Shown piece after piece: positions 19,359 through 27,754 of a stretch of 64,000 nt of DNA. Numbering within the stretch: position 1 is the first letter of the stretch; each line of letters opens with the position of its first letter. This DNA comes from Pseudomonadota bacterium (lineage in GTDB: Bacteria > Pseudomonadota > Gammaproteobacteria > Xanthomonadales > Xanthomonadaceae). The stretch lies in assembly GCA_018242365.1 (NCBI GenBank), contig JAFECB010000017.1:434001-498000 (forward strand), in the 5' to 3' direction. A program made the position numbers and the translations under genes. The notes below the pieces were generated by a model. The model was given only the letters and a program-made list of their open reading frames with translations, ran no database searches and was not told the origin of the DNA.

Positions 19359-20722
19359 ACCACCTCGCACCCCGCATGGTCCTGGCCACCCTCACCCTCG
19401 CCATCTCCGGCGTGGTGATGGCGGCGCAGGCCGGTTCCGCAGCGACCGCAGCCAAGCCCAATGTCGCCGTCCACGCGGCCGCCTCGTTCGATTCGCCCAC
19501 GGTGACGACCTTGCAGCGCAATGGTGCGGTCACCATCACCGGCCAACAGGGGCTGTGGTTCAAGGTGACCGTGGCGGGAGGCAAATCCGGCTTCGTGCGG
19601 GTCAATGAGGTTCGCGTCGCCTATGGCAAATCCGACAATGGCGGGATCGGCGCCGCCCTGTTCACCGGCCAGGGTGGACAGGGCCGGACCACCGAAACCG
19701 CGAGCGTGCGTGGCCTCGATGAAAGCAAGCTGAAGGCCGCCAGCTTCGATGCCGCCCAGTTGGAGCGGATGGAGTCCTACCGGGTCAGCGCCGCCGACGC
19801 GCAGCGCGCCGCCGAACGCAATCACTGGGTGGCCACCTCCGTGCCCTTCGCCAGCGAGTTCAAGACCAGCCAGAATGAAAATCAAGCTCAGGCCAGCAAC
19901 AGCCGCTCGTCGTCACGCAGCAGCTCGCGTACCGGCCTGCGCGCCTTGGGCGGCGCGCTGTCCTCCTTCCTCCCCGGCAGCAGCAGTGGCGTCGCCAACG
20001 CCGCCGCCAACCACAGCGACGCCATCGTCGGCAAATCCGATGCGGAAGTCCTGCAGGAAGAGCTCGAACTCGGGCCGATGATCGCCGGCCGCGTGCTGGG
20101 TGCAGCGCCGCTGGTCAACGATCCTGCGATGCAGCGACGGGTCAACCTGATCGGCCGCTGGCTGGCCTCGCAAACCAGCCGACCGGACCTGCCCTGGACC
20201 TTCGGCGTGATCGACGATGGCGAAGTCAACGCGTTTGCCGCGCCCGGCGGCTATATCCTGATCACACGCGGCCTTTATGACCTGCTGTCGAGTGACGCGG
20301 AAGTGGCCGCGGTGCTGGGTCACGAGCTCAGCCACGTGGTCCAGCGCGATCATTACGAAGTGATCCGCAAGCAGGAATTGCAAGCCGCCGGCCGCGAAGC
20401 GGTGATGAGCCAGGTCAATACCGGCGGCGGGATCGCCGGCAGCATGGCGCGTGATTTCATCGAGCGTAACGGCGCGGCGATCATGATGACCCAGCTCGAT
20501 CGCAACGCGGAATATCGCGCGGACCAGGCCGCCGGCATCTACCTCGCCCGCGGCGGCTTCAACCCGCTGGAGCTGTATGCCGTGCTGCAGAAAATGTCGT
20601 CGTTGGGTTCGTCCTCGTCACGCATGGCCGGGCTGTACAAGACCCACCCGCCGCTGGACAAGCGACTGGATGCCTTGGACAAGAGTGGCTACAAGGATCT
20701 GCAGGCGTATCTGGATCGTTGA
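19355..20722 (+). CDS. Periplasmic SH3-domain M48 metalloprotease
   Basis: The 455-residue protein begins with a signal peptide (LATLTLAISGVVMAAQA). A bacterial SH3 domain follows at about 30-90 (ASFDSPTVTTLQRNGAVTI, GLWFKVTVAGGKSGFVRV). A Ser/Arg linker around 175-190 leads to an M48 peptidase domain with the zinc motif H323-E-L-S-H327 and the downstream acidic ligand region in NAEYRADQAAGIYLA. M48 periplasmic proteases such as BepA and LoiP act in outer-membrane quality control; this one resembles them only in the catalytic domain. The 4-nt overlap with the CHASE2 gene suggests a functional pair. A strong terminator follows. Confidence 0.9.
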   Translation: MNHLAPRMVLATLTLAISGVVMAAQAGSAATAAKPNVAVHAAASFDSPTVTTLQRNGAVTITGQQGLWFKVTVAGGKSGFVRVNEVRVAYGKSDNGGIGAALFTGQGGQGRTTETASVRGLDESKLKAASFDAAQLERMESYRVSAADAQRAAERNHWVATSVPFASEFKTSQNENQAQASNSRSSSRSSSRTGLRALGGALSSFLPGSSSGVANAAANHSDAIVGKSDAEVLQEELELGPMIAGRVLGAAPLVNDPAMQRRVNLIGRWLASQTSRPDLPWTFGVIDDGEVNAFAAPGGYILITRGLYDLLSSDAEVAAVLGHELSHVVQRDHYEVIRKQELQAAGREAVMSQVNTGGGIAGSMARDFIERNGAAIMMTQLDRNAEYRADQAAGIYLARGGFNPLELYAVLQKMSSLGSSSSRMAGLYKTHPPLDKRLDALDKSGYKDLQAYLDR

Positions 20723-20743
20723 TCCGAGGCATCAGGCACACGC

Positions 20744-20777
20744 AACCGGCCGCGGAAACGCGGCCGGCTTTTTTTGT
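20744..20777 (+). terminator. Rho-independent terminator after the M48 gene
   Basis: CCGGCCGCG (20746-20754) pairs with CGCGGCCGG (20759-20767) around a GAAA tetraloop, followed by CTTTTTTTTG. This is the strongest terminator in the window and closes the xseB-ispA-CHASE2-M48 set. Confidence 0.92.
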
Positions 20778-21021
20778 CCAACCCAACGTCGCTACTGACA
20801 GTCGGTTGACTGAACCGCACGAGTCGCTTTCGCCCTACGAATGTGTGGCCGAGCCGCGCATTCGAACCCTTCATGAATTGGACCCCAGCTTGCACTGGGA
20901 TGACGGTAAAGGCATCGACGCTTGCTCGTAACTGATGGAATCAAACCAAGTGTAGACGCAAGGATCATGCACGCCATCCACGCTGCCCGATGCCGGATGT
21001 CCCCCGAGCGATCGGGCAAAA
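20778..21021. other. Intergenic stretch without a supported gene
   Basis: This is the gene-free part of the largest intergenic gap, lying between two facing terminators. The short open frames on both strands have no recognisable product. Apart from one small repeat-like segment at 20876-20908 and a minor CCCGA..TCGGG palindrome at 21003-21016 I see nothing in it. Confidence 0.6.
20876..20908. repeat. Possible single copy of a third short repeat type
   Basis: GGACCCCAGCTTGCACTGGGATGACGG resembles the TCATCCCAGCGCAAGCTGGGGTCC-type dispersed repeat seen in many proteobacterial genomes, with a CCCAG/CTGGG stem at 20884-20899. Only one copy is in the window, so the assignment rests on general familiarity. 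Confidence 0.35.
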
Positions 21022-21060
21022 CAAAACCGCCGGCGATCACGAGGATCGTCGGCGGTTTGA
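21022..21060 (-). terminator. Terminator of the DUF4870 gene
   Basis: Arms at 21024-21038 and 21044-21058 pair over 15 bp with one G-U-type mismatch around a 5-nt loop. On the minus strand the stem is followed by TTTTGTTTT. It lies 23 nt after the stop of the minus-strand DUF4870 gene. Confidence 0.85.
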
Positions 21061-21081
21061 GATGATGCGAAGTCGAGGCGA

Positions 21082-21423
21082 TTATTTGATCAGGCGCAGC
21101 GAGAACGGATAGCGGTAGTTCTCACCCTTGTTGACGGCGACGCCGGCAAGGATGCAGAAGATCAGGTTGACAAGCCACACCACCGGCAGCAACAAGCCAC
21201 CGATCAGGATCACCACCAGGATCGTGCAGGCCACGTAGGCAATCGCGATCAGAATCTGGAAGTTCAACGCTTCCTTGGCCTGTTCGTTCAACCACGCTTT
21301 TTCCGGCTTGTCCTTGTTGGTCAGCCAGATGACCAGCGGGACGATGAAGCCCAGCAGGATGCCGGACAGGTGGGTGAGCATGGCAAGATTGCGATCTTCG
21401 GATGAAGAAGTGACGTCATTCAT
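21082..21423 (-). CDS. DUF4870 (Tic20-like) membrane protein
   Basis: The 113-residue protein begins with a polar N terminus (MNDVTSSSEDRNLAML), then THLSGILLGFIVPLVIWLTNKD, the conserved block WLNEQAKEALNFQI, and two further hydrophobic segments (about 60-78 and 79-97), ending YRYPFSLRLIK. This is the DUF4870 pattern. Members are small multispanning membrane proteins of unknown role, sometimes compared with Tic20. It stands alone, with an AGGA motif just before the ATG and its own terminator. Confidence 0.88.
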   Translation of the reverse strand: MNDVTSSSEDRNLAMLTHLSGILLGFIVPLVIWLTNKDKPEKAWLNEQAKEALNFQILIAIAYVACTILVVILIGGLLLPVVWLVNLIFCILAGVAVNKGENYRYPFSLRLIK

Positions 21424-21491
21424 GGTCCTGAGTTCCCCGAGGCAGCGCTTCTGCGCCTGCTGAGGATAACGCTATTTCAGGTCAATACCGG

Positions 21492-22643
21492 TCAAGCCGT
21501 CCGCACCAACCCATTCATCGGTGACAGGCCCGCGCTGTCCGGGAACACCGTCCGCGCCAGTGCGTCGAGACTGCTGCCCAGATGATCGCGCAACACGCCC
21601 TTGAACAGGGCGCGCATATCGGAGGTCGCCAGCAGGTCACGGCCCTCGTTGAGCTGCGACTTGCCCAACCCCGGCCAGTCACCGGCGATGCGTCCACCCT
21701 TGACCGCGCCGCCGGCGAGGAAGGAAATCCCGCCGGTGCCGTGATCCGTACCACCGGTGCCGTTGATCGCCGCGGTGCGCCCGAATTCGGTGACGATCGC
21801 AATGACGGTATTCCCCCAGATCGGTGCCGCGCCATCGTGGAAGCCCTTGAGCCCGGCGTCCAGCTCGGCCAGCTTCCGGTCCAGTACGGCCAGCTCGCCG
21901 CCGTGGGTGTCCCAGCCGGTGTCCTCGACGAAGCCGATCCTCGGCCCGGTGGCTGCGGACATGAACTTGGCCGCCGCTGCCATCGCCTGCGGCAATCGCA
22001 GCGCGCCACCGCCCGCACCCATCGATTCCATGCGGGTATCGATGGCGGCAAAGGTCGGTGCCAGAGCGGGATCGGCGGCATACAGTTGCTGCAATTGCTG
22101 CCACAGGATCGGATCCACGCCGGGCGCCAATGGCGGCGACCAGGTGGAGACATCGCCGCTGCCGCGCATCGCCAGTGGCATCACCGCCGACAGCGCCAGC
22201 CCCTTGCTGCCCGGCAGCGTGGCCACACAGCGATTGAGCCAACCGGTGGTGCCGCTGGTACCGGTGGTGCCGTTTTCCACGCAATCCTGTGCTTCGAAAT
22301 GCGAACGCTGCCGATACGGTGGCGCCACCGCCACGATCGGCAGGAACTGCCTGGCGGCGAACAGGTCGGCGCAGTACTGCAACTTGCCGTGCAGGGCGAA
22401 ATCGCTGGTGATGCGCAGCGCCGACGGCTGGCCTTGCGCCTGCGAGAAGCTGCCGCGCAAGCCTTCGAACGCCGGGTCGCCGGTCGCCTGCAAGGCATGC
22501 AGCCCATCAAGGCCGCCACGCAACAGCACCAGCAGGAAACGGGTGTCTGCCGCCGAGGAGGCGGCGAGCGCGAACTTCGGCAAGCTGGCGCAGGCCAAAG
22601 CACCGGCACCGAGGCCAAGGAAACCGCGTCGATTCAGTTGCAT
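21492..22643 (-). CDS. DUF1501 family protein, Tat-exported
   Basis: The 383-residue protein starts at the ATG at 22643 with an apparent twin-arginine signal (MQLNRRGFLGLGAGALACASL), so it is probably exported folded. The remainder fits DUF1501, a family related to alkaline phosphatase/sulfatase-like folds: LVLLRGGLDGLHAL, VAPPYRQRSHFEAQ, WDTHGGEL, TEFGRTAAINGTGGTDHGTGG. The family is not biochemically defined. It begins 1 nt after the upstream DUF1800 stop, so the two form one unit. The open frame upstream of 22643 is within the DUF1800 gene and is a shadow. Confidence 0.88.
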   Translation of the reverse strand: MQLNRRGFLGLGAGALACASLPKFALAASSAADTRFLLVLLRGGLDGLHALQATGDPAFEGLRGSFSQAQGQPSALRITSDFALHGKLQYCADLFAARQFLPIVAVAPPYRQRSHFEAQDCVENGTTGTSGTTGWLNRCVATLPGSKGLALSAVMPLAMRGSGDVSTWSPPLAPGVDPILWQQLQQLYAADPALAPTFAAIDTRMESMGAGGGALRLPQAMAAAAKFMSAATGPRIGFVEDTGWDTHGGELAVLDRKLAELDAGLKGFHDGAAPIWGNTVIAIVTEFGRTAAINGTGGTDHGTGGISFLAGGAVKGGRIAGDWPGLGKSQLNEGRDLLATSDMRALFKGVLRDHLGSSLDALARTVFPDSAGLSPMNGLVRTA

Positions 22644-22644
22644 C

Positions 22645-24096
22645 TCAGGTTCTCCATTGGAAGGCGGGGCTGCCCAGCAGCAGGGCGACGCCCTGTTGCA
22701 CCGATTCGGCACGCCGCAGTGCGGTCGCCGTCTGCATGTCCAGCGACGTGCCAAGCGCTGCCTGCCCCATCGCCAACGGCGTGGCATCCGGCATGGCCTG
22801 AAGCCGGTCCGCCAAGCGCTGCGCCGCCTGCACGCGCTTGAACAGCGCATCCGGCCCGCCCCAATCCGCGGCCACGTCGCCGAAGCCGGCCGGCGAACGC
22901 GGCTGGAACACCGGCTGGCCGAGCTGGCCCTGCATCTGCATCGCCATGGCCAGATCCGCCCGGTCGTCGAACCCGCAGGCGCGCAAGGAAGAGAGGCAGA
23001 AATCATCCGGGTTCTTGAACTTGCGGCAGCCATCTCCCCAAGCCAGAGGATCACCAACCATGGCACCGCAAACGCGCGCCACATCGCCGCCGCTATCGAT
23101 CCAGGTGCGCGCCATCCGCTCCACCAGCGCCGGCGGTGGCTGGTCGGCGACGAAATGCCGCGCCAATTTCAATGAAACATGCCGGGCTGTGGCCGAATGC
23201 ACCGCCAGCGCATGCAGGATGGCGATGCCTTGTTGTTCACCACTCTGTCGATAGGTGCTGCCGAACACCCGGCGATCCCCCGGCTCATGCGCGTAGGCGC
23301 GGAACACGAAGCCATCGCTGTCGCTGCTGTCGTTCTGTCGCGCCACGCTCCAGCCGGTGATGGCCTTGGCGAATTCGATGACATCGGCCTGGGTGTAGCC
23401 GGCGTTCACGCCCAGCGTATGCAGCTCCATGATCTCGCGGGCGAGGTTCTCGTTCAGCCCGCGCCTGCGTGCGTTCGGCCGCTCCTGCGTGCGCTGCGCT
23501 GCGCGTTGGGCCTGCCGGGAATCGGCACCCACCGACTGCGCGTTGTCGAGATACAACAACATGCCAGGATGTCGCTCGACCGCCAGCAGCAGGTCGCCGA
23601 AGCGACCGGTGGCATTCGGCCGGATCGCCTCGCGTTCCATCGGCGCGGCGAACAGCGAGGCAATGCGCTTGTCGACCGAGATCGCGAAATGGTTCGACCA
23701 GAACCGCACCAGCCGTTCGCGGAAACTGTCACTGCTGGCCACCGCCACGCCTTGCCGCAACACCAGCTCGTTCAACAGTGCTTTGCGCAATTCGCCGCGG
23801 CCACCCACGCGCTTGGGGCCGGCATTGTTCGCGCCCGCCCCGCCCTCGGCCGCCATCCGTTCGCGCTCTGCGCGCCGCTGCTGCTGCACCTGCGTATACA
23901 GCGTCAGGTAATCGCGGCTCCCCGGCAGTCCGTCGAAGGCTGCGATGCGCGGCGCGGCGCCCAATTGCGCCTGCAGCCAGCCACGCGGATCCTGCCCGAT
24001 GCTGGCAAGATCGCCTGGACGTGCGCCCAAGCCGAATCGATTGGCCGCCGATGCCGCCTGCCCTGTCGCCATGGTGGTGCTCCGTGTGAGACTCAT
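22645..24096 (-). CDS. DUF1800 family protein
   Basis: The 483-residue protein fits DUF1800: ANRFGLGARPGDL near the start, RLVRFWSNHFAISVDK in the middle, and NLAREIMELHTLGVNAGYTQ followed by DVIEFAKAITGW. The function of the family is unknown, but it is nearly always encoded next to DUF1501, as here. Two starts are possible: ATG 24096 and ATG 24072 (MATGQAASAANRFG); neither has a clear Shine-Dalgarno. No obvious signal peptide is visible with either start. Confidence 0.87.
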   Translation of the reverse strand: MSLTRSTTMATGQAASAANRFGLGARPGDLASIGQDPRGWLQAQLGAAPRIAAFDGLPGSRDYLTLYTQVQQQRRAERERMAAEGGAGANNAGPKRVGGRGELRKALLNELVLRQGVAVASSDSFRERLVRFWSNHFAISVDKRIASLFAAPMEREAIRPNATGRFGDLLLAVERHPGMLLYLDNAQSVGADSRQAQRAAQRTQERPNARRRGLNENLAREIMELHTLGVNAGYTQADVIEFAKAITGWSVARQNDSSDSDGFVFRAYAHEPGDRRVFGSTYRQSGEQQGIAILHALAVHSATARHVSLKLARHFVADQPPPALVERMARTWIDSGGDVARVCGAMVGDPLAWGDGCRKFKNPDDFCLSSLRACGFDDRADLAMAMQMQGQLGQPVFQPRSPAGFGDVAADWGGPDALFKRVQAAQRLADRLQAMPDATPLAMGQAALGTSLDMQTATALRRAESVQQGVALLLGSPAFQWRT

Positions 24097-24149
24097 TCCG
24101 CAAACGCGGCAAACCCACCCCGGGTTGACAGGGCATCGTTACGGATTTG

Positions 24150-25523
24150 TCATCCGCCGTTGCCGGCCACCGTCATCCGCCCGACCAGGATCGAACCCGT
24201 GCGAAGATGCGAGCGCGGATCGACATCGCTGCCGACCGCCTCGATGCCCGCGAACATGGCTTTGAGGTTGCCGGCGATCGTGATCCCATCGACCGGATAG
24301 GCGATCTCGCCATTCTCGACCCAGAACCCGGCAGCGCCACGCGAGTAATCGCCGGTGATCATGTTCACGCCTTGCCCCATCAATTCCGTCACCAACAGCC
24401 CGCGTTGCATAGCGTGCAACATCGAAGGCAGATCTCCCGCGTTCGGTTTGACCTCGAGGTTGTGCACGCCGCCGGCATTGGCGGTGCTCTGCAATCCCAG
24501 CTTGCGCGCCGAATAACTGCCGAGCACGTAACGCTGCACGCGGCCATCCGCGACCAGCATCGATTGGCGGGTGGCGACGCCTTCCGCATCGAACGCCGCT
24601 GAACGGAAGCCACGCGGCAGGAACGGGTCTTCCTCGATCGAAAACCAGTCGGGGAACACCTGGGTGCCGGCGCTGTCGAGCAGGAAACTTGCGCGCCGGT
24701 ACAGCGCACCGCCCGAGATCGCGCCGATGTAACTGCCGATCAGCGAACGCGCCATCTCCGCGCAGAACAGCACCGGCACCTGCCCGGTCGGCAACTGGCG
24801 CGGGTCCAGACGCTCCAGCGTGCGCCGCGCGGCCTTGCGGCCGATGGCCTCGGCCGATTCGAGGTCCGCCTGCGCCAGCGCCACGCTGAACCAGCCATCG
24901 CGCTGCATGGCATCGCCGACTCCCGCGATCAGCGCGCAGCCGGCGCTGTACGACGTCGCACGCTCGGCACCGAGGAAGCCATGCGAATTGGCGTAGACGC
25001 TGAGTGAAGCATTGGCATTCATCGACGCGCCATCGGAATTGGCGATGCGCGCATCAATTTCGCGCCCGGCGGCTTCGCATGCCAGCGCCACGTCGATCGC
25101 ATGATCGGCATTGAACGGGGCCGGATGCCAACTGTCGAACTCGCGCAGGGTACTCGCCATCAGAGCCGCATCGGCCAAGCCCGCACAGGGATCTTCCTCG
25201 GTATGCCGCGCAATCGCGCAGGCCTGGGTGACGGTCGCGGCGAGGCTGTCTTCACGCAAGTCGGCGGTGCTGGCACTGCCCTTGCGCTGGCCGACGTACA
25301 CGGTGACCGAGACGCCACGGTCGCGGGTGGCCTCCACCGTCTCGACATCCCCCATCCGCACATTGACGGCAAGCCCCATGTCCTCGTTGCAGGTCACCTC
25401 GCACTGATCGGCACCGGCCGCACGGGCGCGTTCGATCAGTTGCTCGGCGACCGCGGACAGGCGCTGCAAGCGCTGGGCGCTATCGTCGGTGGAAACGACA
25501 GGAGCGGTGTTGGACGGGTTCAA
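24150..25523 (-). CDS. pmbA: Metalloprotease PmbA/TldE
   Basis: PmbA (TldE) forms a heterodimer with TldD that degrades unfolded peptides and processes some peptide antibiotics and antitoxins; TldD, at 26266, holds the zinc. The 457-residue protein has [21 protein letters not shown], and C-terminal blocks [21 protein letters not shown] and [12 protein letters not shown]. The start is a TTG at 25523: the minus strand reads AAAGGA, 7 nt, TTG, and the next internal Met is about 48 codons inside. Its start lies only 17 nt from that of the divergent yjgA gene. Confidence 0.93.
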   Translation of the reverse strand: MNPSNTAPVVSTDDSAQRLQRLSAVAEQLIERARAAGADQCEVTCNEDMGLAVNVRMGDVETVEATRDRGVSVTVYVGQRKGSASTADLREDSLAATVTQACAIARHTEEDPCAGLADAALMASTLREFDSWHPAPFNADHAIDVALACEAAGREIDARIANSDGASMNANASLSVYANSHGFLGAERATSYSAGCALIAGVGDAMQRDGWFSVALAQADLESAEAIGRKAARRTLERLDPRQLPTGQVPVLFCAEMARSLIGSYIGAISGGALYRRASFLLDSAGTQVFPDWFSIEEDPFLPRGFRSAAFDAEGVATRQSMLVADGRVQRYVLGSYSARKLGLQSTANAGGVHNLEVKPNAGDLPSMLHAMQRGLLVTELMGQGVNMITGDYSRGAAGFWVENGEIAYPVDGITIAGNLKAMFAGIEAVGSDVDPRSHLRTGSILVGRMTVAGNGG

Positions 25524-25528
25524 TGGCT

Positions 25529-25540
25529 TATCCTTTGTGC
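25529..25540 (+). promoter_or_regulatory. Predicted -10 of leaderless darP, overlapping the pmbA Shine-Dalgarno
   Basis: TATCCT (25529-25534) ends 6 nt before the darP ATG at 25541. On the opposite strand, bases 25536-25531 read AAAGGA and sit 7 nt before the pmbA TTG. The same bases thus appear to serve as promoter on one strand and ribosome binding site on the other. Confidence 0.5.
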
Positions 25541-26104
25541 ATGCGAGGACGAAACGAAGACACGGGCGAATTCTTCAGCCCCAGCCGCAGCGAGCAGCGC
25601 CGCGCGGCCTTGGACGTGCTGGAATTGGGCGCGCAGTTGGTGGCGTTGAGCGCGGCGCAACTGGCGAGGTTGCCGGTGCCCGACGATCTGCTGCCGCATA
25701 TCCGCGAAAGCCAGCGGATCACCGCCCACATCGCGCACAAACGGCAATTGGCCTTCCTGGCCAAGCAGATGCGCAAGCTGGACGAGGCGGTGCTCACCGC
25801 GATCCGCGATGCGATGAGCACCGATAGTGCTTCCGCGCGGCGCGAAGTCGCCGCCATGCATCGCGCCGAGGCCCTGCGTGACAGTTTGATCGGCGAAGTC
25901 GGCGATGCCGGCCTGACCGCGCTGCTGGCGGAGTTTCCGAATGCCGATCGGCAGAAGCTGCGGCAGCTGCTGCGCAACGCCCGCGAGGAAAAGGCGAAGA
26001 ACAAGCCCCCGCGGGCGTATCGCGAATTGTATCGGGAGCTGCGGGAGTTGCTGGCGAATGGCAGTGAGGATGCAGACGATGCATTCGACGGCGACATGGC
26101 ATAG
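25541..26104 (+). CDS. darP: Ribosome biogenesis factor DarP (YjgA, DUF615)
   Basis: DarP associates with the large ribosomal subunit precursor. From ATG 25541 the protein has 187 residues, beginning [30 protein letters not shown] sequence, then [10 protein letters not shown] and [23 protein letters not shown], and [18 protein letters not shown] near the end. The in-frame ATG at 25523 adds six residues not seen in this family, and the TATCCT box 6 nt before 25541 also favours the shorter form. The TAG stop touches a family B repeat. The gene is convergent with tldD, its partner locus pmbA being divergent. Confidence 0.92.
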   Translation: MRGRNEDTGEFFSPSRSEQRRAALDVLELGAQLVALSAAQLARLPVPDDLLPHIRESQRITAHIAHKRQLAFLAKQMRKLDEAVLTAIRDAMSTDSASARREVAAMHRAEALRDSLIGEVGDAGLTALLAEFPNADRQKLRQLLRNAREEKAKNKPPRAYRELYRELRELLANGSEDADDAFDGDMA

Positions 26105-26260
26105 CCCCTCTCCCCTCGGGAGAGGGGTTGGGGTGAGGGTTTGGCAAAGCGGCGGCGCTTGAACGCCCAGGAATTTTCCAACCTCTCTGCAATTTTCTTT
26201 CCGCCGTTTCGCCGCACCCTCATCCGGCGCTACGCGCCACCTTCTCCCGAAGGGAGAAGG
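26104..26260. repeat. Family B repeats between darP and tldD
   Basis: One unit at 26104-26140 (CCTCTCCC-CTC-GGGAGAGG-type hairpin followed by GGGGTGAGGGT) and an opposed variant at 26216-26260 (ACCCTCATCC..., then CTTCTCCC-GAA-GGGAGAAG) flank a 75-nt AT-richer core. They fill the 161-nt gap between convergent genes and could form hairpins in both transcripts. Confidence 0.85.
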
Positions 26261-26265
26261 AAACA

Positions 26266-27705
26266 TCACGCCTGCGTCCCACCGACGGTCAATTCCGAAA
26301 TCAGCAACGACGGCTGGCCAACGCCCACCGGTACGCTCTGCCCATCCTTGCCGCAGATGCCGACGCCGTCATCCAGCGCGAGGTCATGGCCGATCATCGC
26401 CACCTTCTGCATGGTCTCGGGCCCATTTCCAATCAAGGTGGCACCCTTCACCGGCGCAGTGACCTTGCCGTCTTCGATCAGGTAGGCCTCGGTCGCCGAG
26501 AACACGTATTTGCCACTGGTGATGTCGACCTGGCCACCGCCGAAATTCACCGCGTACAAACCGCGCTTGACCGAACGGATCATCTCCTCCGGATCGTGGC
26601 TGCCCGCACGCATGTAGGTATTGGTCATGCGCGGCATCACCAAGTGGGCAAAGGATTCGCGACGGCCATTGCCGGTTGGGGCCATCCCCATCAGCCGCGC
26701 GTTGAGTGAGTCCTGCATGTAGCCGACCAGCACGCCATCCTCGATCAGTGTCGTGCACGATGTCGGCGTGCCTTCGTCATCGATATTGAGCGAGCCGCGA
26801 CGGCCTTCGAGGGTGCCGTCATCGACGATGGTGACGCCCGGGGAGGCCACCCGCTGGCCGATCCGGCCGCTGAACGTGCTGGTGCCCTTGCGGTTGAAAT
26901 CACCTTCCAGCCCGTGGCCAACCGCCTCGTGCAGCAGCACACCCGGCCAGCCGTGGCCAAGCACCACCGGCATCACGCCGGCGGGTGCGTCGATCGCCTC
27001 GAGGTTCACCAGTGCCTGCCGCAGCGCTTCGCGGGCGAACTTCTCCGGCTTGCCATCGGCCAGCAACTCCGCGTACGAATAGCGCCCGCCGAAGCCGGCA
27101 TAGCCCGATTCACGGCGGCCATTCTGTTCGACGATCACCTGCACATTCATCCGTACCAAGGGCCGCACATCACCGGCCAGCACGCCGTCGCTACGCGCCA
27201 CCAGCACGGTATCGACGCCGCCACTGAGGCCCACCATCACCTGCTGCACCCGCGGATCGAGCGCGCGCAGCAAACCATCCACGCGACGCAGGGCATCGAC
27301 CTTGGCGGCGTTGTCCAGCGCATCGATCGGATCGAGCGCGGGATACAACGCGCGACCACCGCTGCGCTGCAAGGCCTGCGCGCCGTGGGCGCGACCATCG
27401 CGGGCGATGGCGCGGGCCGACCGCGACGCGGCGAACAAGGCCGGCGCATCGATCTCGTCGGAATAGGCAAACCCGGTTTTCTCGCCGGAGATCGCGCGCA
27501 CGCCCACGCCCTGTTCGATGCTGTGCGAGCCATCCTTGACGATGCCATCCTCCATGCTCCAGCCCTCGCGACGGCTGTGCTGGAAATACAGGTCGCCAAA
27601 ATCGATTCCCGGCCCGAGCAGGGCACCGAAGGTGCGCTCCAGCGCAGCGGCATCGAGGCCGGTGGGGAGCAGCAGGCGGGACTCGGCGATGTCCAATTGG
27701 GTCAT
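26266..27705 (-). CDS. tldD: Metalloprotease TldD
   Basis: TldD is the catalytic subunit of the TldD/TldE protease. The 479-residue protein carries the HExxxH zinc motif in [16 protein letters not shown], the preceding [15 protein letters not shown] block, and C-terminal [24 protein letters not shown] and [13 protein letters not shown] sequences. Start ATG 27705 is preceded on the minus strand by AAGGAA at the right distance; an ATG five codons upstream lacks this. It lies between yhdP (upstream) and darP, as the last gene of maf-rng-yhdP-tldD, the same order as in E. coli. Confidence 0.96.
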   Translation of the reverse strand: MTQLDIAESRLLLPTGLDAAALERTFGALLGPGIDFGDLYFQHSRREGWSMEDGIVKDGSHSIEQGVGVRAISGEKTGFAYSDEIDAPALFAASRSARAIARDGRAHGAQALQRSGGRALYPALDPIDALDNAAKVDALRRVDGLLRALDPRVQQVMVGLSGGVDTVLVARSDGVLAGDVRPLVRMNVQVIVEQNGRRESGYAGFGGRYSYAELLADGKPEKFAREALRQALVNLEAIDAPAGVMPVVLGHGWPGVLLHEAVGHGLEGDFNRKGTSTFSGRIGQRVASPGVTIVDDGTLEGRRGSLNIDDEGTPTSCTTLIEDGVLVGYMQDSLNARLMGMAPTGNGRRESFAHLVMPRMTNTYMRAGSHDPEEMIRSVKRGLYAVNFGGGQVDITSGKYVFSATEAYLIEDGKVTAPVKGATLIGNGPETMQKVAMIGHDLALDDGVGICGKDGQSVPVGVGQPSLLISELTVGGTQA

Positions 27706-27754
27706 GAATGTTCCTTGCAAACGGTTGGATCAATGGGGCGTGGCAGGCTCGAAT

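Noticed and set aside
20719..20931. Short plus-strand frame after the M48 gene
   Set aside because: It runs through the terminator hairpin and a repeat-like segment and has no start signal or family match.
20778..21021. Possible tRNA or small RNA gene in the largest intergenic gap
   Set aside because: No cloverleaf, T-loop (GGTTCGA) or clear promoter could be seen.
25523..25540. Upstream ATG as the darP start
   Set aside because: The added residues are not seen in DUF615 proteins, and the downstream ATG has the correct N-terminal sequence and a -10 box.
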